Shown: positions 58,272-64,000 of the stretch, in pieces
How positions within the stretch are numbered: position 1 is the first letter of the stretch
Layout of the letters: every line of letters begins with the position of its first letter
DNA from: Acidobacteriota bacterium
GTDB lineage: Bacteria; Acidobacteriota; Terriglobia; Acidiferrales; UBA7541
DNA: 64,000 bases
Direction: 5' to 3'
Assembly (NCBI GenBank): GCA_003165465.1
Contig: PLUM01000097.1
Coordinates: 1-64,000 of the forward strand
Position numbers and translations under genes: made by a program
Notes under the pieces: model-generated
What the model saw: the letters and a program-made list of their open reading frames with translations, nothing else
What the model was told of the DNA's origin: nothing
Databases searched by the model: none

Positions 58272-60542
58272 ATGCGAACTTTTGGCAAACATACTTCACT
58301 GTCCACTTCATGCGCGGGACTCGCCAGTGTGCTCCGCGCCCTTGTCGATGCCGGCTCGCGAAGAAGGCTCATTAGCCTCGAGCAGGTGCGCAGGCTGAAG
58401 GCCGCACTGGCCAAATCGGCCGACAGGGACGGGCTAGTTTCGCAGCAGCTTGCAGCCGAGCTTCAGCGGATCGAGCGAAAATACAGGTTCAGCTCGGCCG
58501 CACGCGCCGAGTATCAGACCCTGCTGGGCTCACTTGGTCTTGATTCCGCGTTTCCGATCAAGGTGCCCGTTAGCAGTGATCCACCCTGGTTTCGCTACGC
58601 CCATCCGCTAAAGAACTACCGGTCCCAAGCTCAACTGCCTGCGGAAGCGGACGTCGTCATCATCGGCGCGGGACTGACCGGCGCTTCGGCCGCGTACCGT
58701 TTACGTGAGGCGGCGCGAGGTCGCCGCGTCATCGTGCTCGACCGCGGCTGTCCCGCAGGCGAAGCCAGCGGGCGCAATGCCGGGAATTTCGAGTTGCTGC
58801 CGGAAAATTCGATCGGAACATACGACGGCCTGGCCAACGAACGTTTGCACTTCCTGTGCCGCTGCTACCCCGCGATCCCACGTGAGGTTTTGCGTATCGA
58901 AGCCGAGCGCCTGGCATCGGTAGTCTTTTCATTCGCCTTGCGCAATCGGGACGAGCTCAAGAAGATCATCGAGCAGGAACAGCTCGCTTGCGATTTTGCG
59001 CCCAAGGGCTGGCTCTACCTGGCTCACACCGAGCGCGAGGAGCAGGCCATCTGCGACGAGTTGTCGCTGGCCAACGGGCAAGACCAGCAAATTGAAATTT
59101 GGTCGCGGATGAAAATTCGCCGCGAATTCGGCTTCGAGAGAGGTTTCATCGGCCGATTTGTACCCGGCGACGGCACCTACCATCCGGCAAAATTTGTGTA
59201 CGGCGTGCTGCAGATCGCGGTGAATGCCGGAGTCGAGCTATATACCGGCGTGGACGTACGAGGAGTACACGACGCGCACGACGGGCGGCACGTGATTGAC
59301 ACGGCTGAGGGCTCGCTGTTGGCGCGGTCGATTATTGTCGCTACGAACGCGTTCACAAGCCAACTCTTCCCGGAACTCAAGGCCATTCGTCCGGCGCAGA
59401 GCCAGATTTCGGTGACGGAGTTTGCAGCGGACCGCTGTCGCGGCCGCGTCGTTACCAGCGAAGAAGGCCCCGTCTATTTCAATCAGCCGCGTGTGGGCGC
59501 GCGCGACGGCATGGCGCCACTTTTGCTCGGAGGAGGCAAGGACCGCCCGATGCGCAATCCTTCGTCACGGCGGCGCTCAACCAAAATTCACGCTCGCTTG
59601 CTGAAACTGCGGGATCATTACTTTCCAGAGTTGGGAAAGCGGCCTTTCTCCACGGAGTGGATCGGTCCGATCGCATTGACTCCGGACCAGTTGCCTGCCA
59701 TTGGGTTCTTGAAACCGGGCGTCATCGTGGCGGCGGGCTTCAATGGCTATGGCGGGAGTTATTGCGTCGCTGCCGGACAGGCGGCGGCCGATATGGCGAT
59801 TTCGGGTACTGTGCCCGACTGGATGCCGGACGATGTGTTTTCTCCGCAACGACTGCTTAACGACACGCCTCTGTTCTTTGCGGAAACGTTCAGTCTGAGG
59901 TGCTATGCCGCTTCATTGTGCGTCCAGTTGAGGGAGTTGAATCGTCAGATCCTCGAAGCCCTGCGGTATTTTTCTTACCCGCCCCGCCCACGGTCGTCTG
60001 TTCTCGCTCCTAACTGCGCGAATGGCGGCAGGAATCGTGCCACTCGACCTGCTGTCCCAATACACTTGCTGAAGCGCCTAAAACCCTTTCGCGGGCTCTC
60101 CCGCGAGGAATGCGCTGAGATACTAGCCATCGCGAGCGTCCGCACGACGCATAAAGGAGACGTGCTGTGCGCGGAAGGCAGCCCGGAAAACGCCTGCTAC
60201 GTGATCGTGCAAGGCTCGGTGCACGAGAGCCTCGCCGCGCACGGCCGTGAAAAAGTGATGGCGCGGCTAGGCCCATCCCACATCTTCGGCCAGGTCGCGC
60301 TGATTGACGGCGCGGGGAGCAATGGCACCTGCACAGTCCAGCAGGACACGCTGCTTCTGGAAATGAAGCACGATGCATGCTACCGGCTCATGGACCACCA
60401 ATCCCCGCTCGCATACAAATTCCTCGCCATGCTTACCGACGGAGTGATCCACGCCGTGCGCCGTGCGAAACGAGATCTCAAACGGCTGAATGACTACCGC
60501 CGCGCGGGATCGGCCACCCAACGGCGGGCCGCCCGCGTTTGA
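58272..60542 (+). CDS. FAD-dependent oxidoreductase fused to a cyclic-nucleotide-binding domain
   Basis: A 756-residue two-part protein. Residues 1-120 are a helical, charged N-terminus with no family recognised. About 125-525 is a DAO-type FAD oxidoreductase: Rossmann dinucleotide motif DVVIIGAGLTGASAAYRL, GRNAGNFELLPEN (the GRNxG flavin loop), YHPAKFVYGVLQIAVNAGVELYT and GVIVAAGFNGYGGSYCVAAGQAAADM. After a linker, about 598-745 is a CRP-like cNMP-binding domain (LKRLKPFRGLSREECAEI, GDVLCAEGSPENACYVIVQGSV, HIFGQVALIDG). It ends in a basic tail. There is no signal peptide. AGGA precedes the ATG. Such a fusion would let a nucleotide ligand gate an amine or amino-acid oxidase. It is monocistronic and divergent from the btuF leader. 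Confidence 0.85.
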   Translation: MRTFGKHTSLSTSCAGLASVLRALVDAGSRRRLISLEQVRRLKAALAKSADRDGLVSQQLAAELQRIERKYRFSSAARAEYQTLLGSLGLDSAFPIKVPVSSDPPWFRYAHPLKNYRSQAQLPAEADVVIIGAGLTGASAAYRLREAARGRRVIVLDRGCPAGEASGRNAGNFELLPENSIGTYDGLANERLHFLCRCYPAIPREVLRIEAERLASVVFSFALRNRDELKKIIEQEQLACDFAPKGWLYLAHTEREEQAICDELSLANGQDQQIEIWSRMKIRREFGFERGFIGRFVPGDGTYHPAKFVYGVLQIAVNAGVELYTGVDVRGVHDAHDGRHVIDTAEGSLLARSIIVATNAFTSQLFPELKAIRPAQSQISVTEFAADRCRGRVVTSEEGPVYFNQPRVGARDGMAPLLLGGGKDRPMRNPSSRRRSTKIHARLLKLRDHYFPELGKRPFSTEWIGPIALTPDQLPAIGFLKPGVIVAAGFNGYGGSYCVAAGQAAADMAISGTVPDWMPDDVFSPQRLLNDTPLFFAETFSLRCYAASLCVQLRELNRQILEALRYFSYPPRPRSSVLAPNCANGGRNRATRPAVPIHLLKRLKPFRGLSREECAEILAIASVRTTHKGDVLCAEGSPENACYVIVQGSVHESLAAHGREKVMARLGPSHIFGQVALIDGAGSNGTCTVQQDTLLLEMKHDACYRLMDHQSPLAYKFLAMLTDGVIHAVRRAKRDLKRLNDYRRAGSATQRRAARV

Positions 60543-60587
60543 AAAGGATTTGAATTTTTGGACTGCCGATTCCTCGCAGGTTTCAAA

Positions 60588-60728
60588 TAGCACAGGCTTC
60601 TGGGGCAACTCGATTTCAAACTGATTAGCGGCTAAAGTCGCATTGATATTGCACACTCTACGGCACGGCTGAAGCCGCGCCCTGCAAAGATTTGGTAGTT
60701 GTCACACAGACTCTGAAGCCTGTGCTAC
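60588..60728. repeat. Degenerate REP pair with an internal hairpin fragment
   Basis: A TAGCACAGGCTTC left half (60589) and a GAAGCCTGTGCTAC right half (60714-60727) are separated by 110 bases containing the fragment CGGCACGGCTGAAGCCGCGCC. It looks like a decayed REP into which another REP-like piece was inserted. Confidence 0.6.
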
Positions 60729-60828
60729 TCAAAAGCGCCTCTTGCACTGAGTGGATCCGAAGTGTCAGACGCGGGCTACAGCAAATTCGCCGGAGCAATT
60801 GCGGCATCGGCAAAGCCGGATGGCCTGC

Positions 60829-61656
60829 CTAGCGATTCTTCCATTGCGGCTTGCGCTTTTCCAGCAGGGCGCGCAATCCTTCCTCGGAGTCCTCGAGGCG
60901 GTACAGTTCGTTCAGGAAAATATTCATCGAAGTGCGCAGGGCGTCGCGCAGGGACAATCCCATGCCTCCGACGACGGCTCGTTTGGCCATGCCCAGCACG
61001 GCGCCGGATTGCGAAGTGATTTTGGCGATGAGTTCGCTGACGGACGCCTGCAGTTGTGCTTCGGGGATGAGTCGGTTCACGAGGCCCAGTTCGCGCGCGC
61101 GTTCGGCGGAAATGGCTTCGCCCGTCAGCACGAGTTCGAGCGTGCGTTTCGGACCCACGATGTGCGGGAACATGGTCGAGGCCAGGGGAGGAAACATTCC
61201 GATGGTGATTTCCGGCAGCGCAAATCGCGCGCGCGGCGTGGCCACCACCAGGTCTCCGAAGGCCACGAGTTCCGCGCCGCCGCCAATGGCCGCGCCGTCC
61301 ACGACCACGAGCACCGGCTGCGGTGCGTCCACCATGGCGATACATGCGGCATGAAACGCGTCCAGCATCAAAAATGCGCGCGCGCCCGTGTACTCGCCCA
61401 CATCCACGCCCGCGCAAAACACCTTGCCGATCGCGTCCAGAACGATCAGCTTGATCGCGGCGTTTCCCGCGACCAGCGTAACGCCATCCGCCAGTTCGCG
61501 GAGCATCTGCTCGTTCAATAAATTGTGGTCGCCGTGTTGCAGCGTGAAGCGCGCCACCGGGCCTTCGACACGGTAGCGGATGAATTCAAATGTTTCAGGG
61601 TCGCGGCGCGGGGCCGCCGAAGAAAACCCTTCCTCGGTCGAGATGTGTTCTTCCAT
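60829..61656 (-). CDS. Enoyl-CoA hydratase/isomerase family protein, possibly dienoyl-CoA hydratase type
   Basis: A 275-residue crotonase-fold enzyme. The oxyanion-hole stretches are KVFCAGVDVGEYT near residue 80 and VVDGAAIGGGAELVAFGDLVVA near 120. FALPEITIGMFPPLASTMFPHIVGPKRTLELVLTGEAISAERARELGLVN resembles cyclohexa-1,5-dienecarbonyl-CoA hydratases of the anaerobic benzoyl-CoA pathway more than ordinary enoyl-CoA hydratases, and AGVDVxE with the FHxAC helix fits that group. The substrate is not settled. The ATG at 61656 follows GGAG; the long open frame upstream to 61854 crosses a REP and is rejected. Confidence 0.82.
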   Translation of the reverse strand: MEEHISTEEGFSSAAPRRDPETFEFIRYRVEGPVARFTLQHGDHNLLNEQMLRELADGVTLVAGNAAIKLIVLDAIGKVFCAGVDVGEYTGARAFLMLDAFHAACIAMVDAPQPVLVVVDGAAIGGGAELVAFGDLVVATPRARFALPEITIGMFPPLASTMFPHIVGPKRTLELVLTGEAISAERARELGLVNRLIPEAQLQASVSELIAKITSQSGAVLGMAKRAVVGGMGLSLRDALRTSMNIFLNELYRLEDSEEGLRALLEKRKPQWKNR

Positions 61657-61783
61657 TTTCAACTCCAAATTGATGCTAGCACATGGATGCCGGTCAAAAG
61701 GGATGCCGAGCGAGCGCAGAAGGTAAGAGTTAACAGTTCGGAGAGTGGAGAGTTCAGAGTGGAGAGTTTTCGGAAATAGCATT

Positions 61784-61853
61784 GGCTCGCCGTAGGGGCA
61801 CGGCATTGCCGTGCCCCTACCACCGCGAAGCCGGCAAAATGTGAAGTCATTCA
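61784..61853. repeat. 70-bp dispersed repeat, second copy
   Basis: Partner of 12927-12996, with five differences in 70 bases. The rest of 61657-61984 carries a half REP at 61923-61947 (GTAGCGCGGGCTTCAGGC) whose inverted partner at the toxin-antitoxin end is barely recognisable; no gene is seen. Confidence 0.8.
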
Positions 61854-61984
61854 TCGAAAAATCCAGGAATTCAAGTCACACTTGTGAGAAATACGGGTTA
61901 GCCGTTTTTTCTCATGGGTCCAGTAGCGCGGGCTTCAGGCTGCGGGGTTTTGTGCATCGGCAATCCAAAATCCAAACCGCGCAG

Positions 61985-62287
61985 TCAGCGCGCTTGCGTG
62001 GCGATGATGGAGAATTTCAGCCCTAGCGCCTGCATCACTCGGATGATGGTGCCGAATTCCGGATTGCCTTCCGCGCTCAGGGCTTTGTAGAGGCTTTCGC
62101 GGGATAGCCCGGCTTTTTTGGCGATCCGTGACATGCCGCGAGCGCGAGCAATGGTGCCCAGCGCCTTGGCGATGAAAGCCGGATCGTCCGTTTCCAAGAC
62201 TTCTGCCATATACGAATGGATCGCTTCACTGCTGTCCAGATACTCGGCCGAGTCGTAGGGTGAAGTTTTTACTTTCTTCCTTGCCAT
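61985..62287 (-). CDS. HigA-like antitoxin (HTH, addiction module)
   Basis: A 100-residue antitoxin of the putative addiction-module antidote type. The N-terminus MARKKVKTSPYDSAEYLDS and SYMAEVLETDDPAFIAKALGTIARARGM are family-typical; an XRE-like helix-turn-helix covers about 50-80 (MSRIAKKAGLSRESLYKALS). It starts three bases after the toxin stop, and the pair is transcribed toxin first, as in HigBA. The antitoxin would bind both toxin and operator. Confidence 0.88.
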   Translation of the reverse strand: MARKKVKTSPYDSAEYLDSSEAIHSYMAEVLETDDPAFIAKALGTIARARGMSRIAKKAGLSRESLYKALSAEGNPEFGTIIRVMQALGLKFSIIATQAR

Positions 62288-62290
62288 TTT

Positions 62291-62587
62291 TTATTTCTCC
62301 AGATTTGCCGCGAGCGTTTTAGCGGTCTTAATGTCCCGGGCTTGCGTTGATTTATCGCCGCCGCACAACAAGACGATTAACGTTTCGCCTCGCCGCACAA
62401 AATAAACCCGATAACCGGGGCCGTTATGGATTCGCAATTCGCGGACACCATCTCCCACGGATTCCACGTCACCGGGGTTGCCAAACGCCAACCGGTCGAT
62501 CCGGGCTGCGATCCTGGCTCTGGCGCGGTAGTCGCGAAGTTTCGCCATCCAGTCCGAGAACGCGGTTGTTTTGCGAACTTCAATCAT
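62291..62587 (-). CDS. HigB-like (RelE/ParE superfamily) toxin
   Basis: A 98-residue toxin of the addiction-module killer type. MIEVRKTTAFSDWMAKLRDYRARARIAARIDRLAFGNPGDVESVGDGVRELRIHNGPGYRVYFVRRG is a standard match, with the basic residues (Arg and Lys in RDIKTAK) that act on mRNA in ribosome-dependent RelE-type nucleases. It is the first gene of the toxin-antitoxin pair. The molecular target is inferred from the family. Confidence 0.88.
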   Translation of the reverse strand: MIEVRKTTAFSDWMAKLRDYRARARIAARIDRLAFGNPGDVESVGDGVRELRIHNGPGYRVYFVRRGETLIVLLCGGDKSTQARDIKTAKTLAANLEK

Positions 62588-62630
62588 GGATGAGTGTATC
62601 CTATGGGATACATGGTGTCAATCCGACTGA

Positions 62631-63935
62631 CTATTTCCACGCGGCGTACACGGGCTTGCCCACGAGCAGCGCCGGATTCGCGCCCGGACGCGGGCGAAAT
62701 TTCTGCGCGCGGCCGTTGCCGACTTCGGCGACGTAGAAATTTCCTTCCTGGTCGACGCTCATGCCGTGCGTGTTGAACAGGCCGCCCGGCCAGTCGGCCA
62801 GCGTGCCCCACGCGTAGAGCAGATGCCCGTCGAGATCGTACTCCAGGATTTTCGAGTTTCTGTCATCCGCGGCCCACAGCTTGCGGTCGGCGGACAGGTA
62901 CAGAAAATTAATGGATGAGTATTTGTCGACCGGCCACTGATCGACGAATTTTCCGTTCTCGTCAAACACCTGAATGCGGTGATTGCTCCGGTCGACGACG
63001 TACACGCGGTGCGTGACCGGGTCCGCGGCAATGCCGTGCACGACATTGAAGTAGCCGGGGCGCATTTCGTTGGGCGCGACGCCTTTTTCGCCCCACGCGA
63101 GCAGGAATTTTCCGTTCTTGTCAAACTTCGCGACGCGCGTGCCGTTGTATCCATCGGCAACAAACATCGTGCTGTCCGGCAGCCAGGTGAGAAACGTGGG
63201 CCGATTGAAATGCTTGTCGTCCGCGCCGGACTCGTCGGGCGTGCCGATGGTCTGCAACAGTTTGCTGCCGTCGTGGCTGAACTTGAAGACCGCCTCTTTA
63301 TAGTCGTCCACGATCCAGACGTTTTTCTCCGGGTCGTACGGATTGATATACACGGCGTGCGGCCGCTCGAAAAAATTATCCCACTTCGTCCAGTCCTCGG
63401 ATATCGCGCCCGTGGCATCGACCACGACCAGCGCGTGTTCCCAGCGCGCGTCGACGCCCACTTTGCCGCTCCAGTGCTTGTCGGCGTCCTCCGGCAGATC
63501 GCCCGGAGCGCCTCCGCCCGGCAGGCTGGCCACCGGCCCTTGCGACGCGTTGCGGAACGGCACCTCGCCGGTCGGAAACGAAAGGCTCGGCCCAAACGCG
63601 GGAATCGGCGTGTTGACGGGCCGCTTCAACGCCGGCTCTTCGCCGCGCTGCGCGATGAACACGCGATTCGGGCTTTCCGCGTAGATGCCTTCGACGGCTC
63701 CCCACGTCCAATTCTCATGCCCCGGCAGCGACGTCAGCGGCTTCGGCCAATCCACGACCGGCTCGTAAGGACCGTTGATGTCCTCGCCGCCCTTTTGTCC
63801 GGGCACGGCCGGGAACGCGGCGTTGGACATCGCTTGCGCCTGCACGCGCTCGATTCGGCTCGCAACCACCAGGCCCGCCACAAAACCGGCCGCAGCCATC
63901 GCGATCAGCGCCAGCATTACCCGTCGATTTCGCAT
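62631..63935 (-). CDS. Membrane-anchored NHL/six-bladed propeller protein
   Basis: A 434-residue exported protein. The N-terminus (RRVMLALIAMAAAGFVAGLVVAS) is a signal anchor. After a Pro-rich segment come NHL-type repeats: RPHAVYINPYDPEKNVWIVDDYKEAVFKFSHDG, FNRPTFLTWLPDSTMFVADGYNGTRVAKFDKNGKF, VVHGIAADPVTHRVYVVDRSNHRIQVFDENGKFV and THGMSVDQEGNFYVAEVGNGRAQKF. This resembles the peptidyl-alpha-hydroxyglycine lyase-like propeller group, but the catalytic metal residues cannot be judged by eye. A start at 63935 follows GGGGGAGA. The window ends 65 bases further on. Confidence 0.85.
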   Translation of the reverse strand: MRNRRVMLALIAMAAAGFVAGLVVASRIERVQAQAMSNAAFPAVPGQKGGEDINGPYEPVVDWPKPLTSLPGHENWTWGAVEGIYAESPNRVFIAQRGEEPALKRPVNTPIPAFGPSLSFPTGEVPFRNASQGPVASLPGGGAPGDLPEDADKHWSGKVGVDARWEHALVVVDATGAISEDWTKWDNFFERPHAVYINPYDPEKNVWIVDDYKEAVFKFSHDGSKLLQTIGTPDESGADDKHFNRPTFLTWLPDSTMFVADGYNGTRVAKFDKNGKFLLAWGEKGVAPNEMRPGYFNVVHGIAADPVTHRVYVVDRSNHRIQVFDENGKFVDQWPVDKYSSINFLYLSADRKLWAADDRNSKILEYDLDGHLLYAWGTLADWPGGLFNTHGMSVDQEGNFYVAEVGNGRAQKFRPRPGANPALLVGKPVYAAWK

Positions 63936-64000
63936 GGATCTCCCCCCTGGTTATTTTTTACGCACGGCAAGGTCTTTGCCATTTTCGCGCCGGCGAAGAC

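Overview
The window is about 64 kb of GC-rich chromosome that reads as Acidobacteriota, probably class Terriglobia. The case rests on a secreted VWFA-type protein of the kind recognised as an acidobacterial family, a TonB receptor with an N-terminal carboxypeptidase-regulatory-like domain, the infC-rpmI-rplT-pheS-pheT and dnaN/gyrB/gyrA core clusters, and dozens of dispersed palindromic repeat pairs between genes. No rRNA, tRNA, CRISPR array or prophage was seen.

Layout. 0.25-7.4 kb: an ECF sigma factor fused to a zinc-finger anti-sigma-like domain, then infC (probable AUC start), rpmI, rplT, pheS, a short pheT and a LOG-family gene. 7.8-19.4 kb: small zinc-ribbon proteins, envelope proteins, a large ACP-fatty acyl-AMP ligase-acyltransferase fusion, an AhpD-like protein, an M48 protease, an SRPBCC/CPBP pair and the VWFA protein. 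19.5-28.4 kb (minus strand): dnaN, a DpnI-like methyl-directed restriction enzyme in an AT-richer patch, gyrB, a REP-associated tyrosine transposase (RAYT) inside its own hairpins, and gyrA. 28.7-38.2 kb: an MFS transporter, a Gfo/Idh/MocA oxidoreductase, and an OsmC-TolC-adaptor-RND efflux operon. 38.6-45.5 kb: a LigB-like dioxygenase and a RidA / dihydroxyphthalate-decarboxylase-like / NitT-TauT-type ABC importer operon with two permeases. 46-51.2 kb: a DUF4159 protein, three tandem secreted beta-propellers and a GlcG/HbpS-like protein. 51.4-58.1 kb: a cobalamin region with two B12 riboswitches. One sits before a BtuB-like receptor whose gene overlaps a Dph6-like ATPase; the other sits before btuF-btuC-btuD. 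58.3-64 kb: an oxidoreductase fused to a cyclic-nucleotide-binding domain, an enoyl-CoA hydratase-like enzyme, a HigBA-type toxin-antitoxin pair and an NHL-type propeller.

The most interesting points are: the repeat landscape (REP pairs with outward GTAGC feet, a local RAYT, nested insertions, and a MITE-like element whose insertion into a REP left a readable 4-bp target duplication); the solitary DpnI homologue between dnaN and gyrB; the Dph6-like enzyme under cobalamin control; the FAD-oxidoreductase/cNMP-binding fusion; and the AUC start of infC. All calls come from reading the sequence and remembered family signatures; no database search was run.
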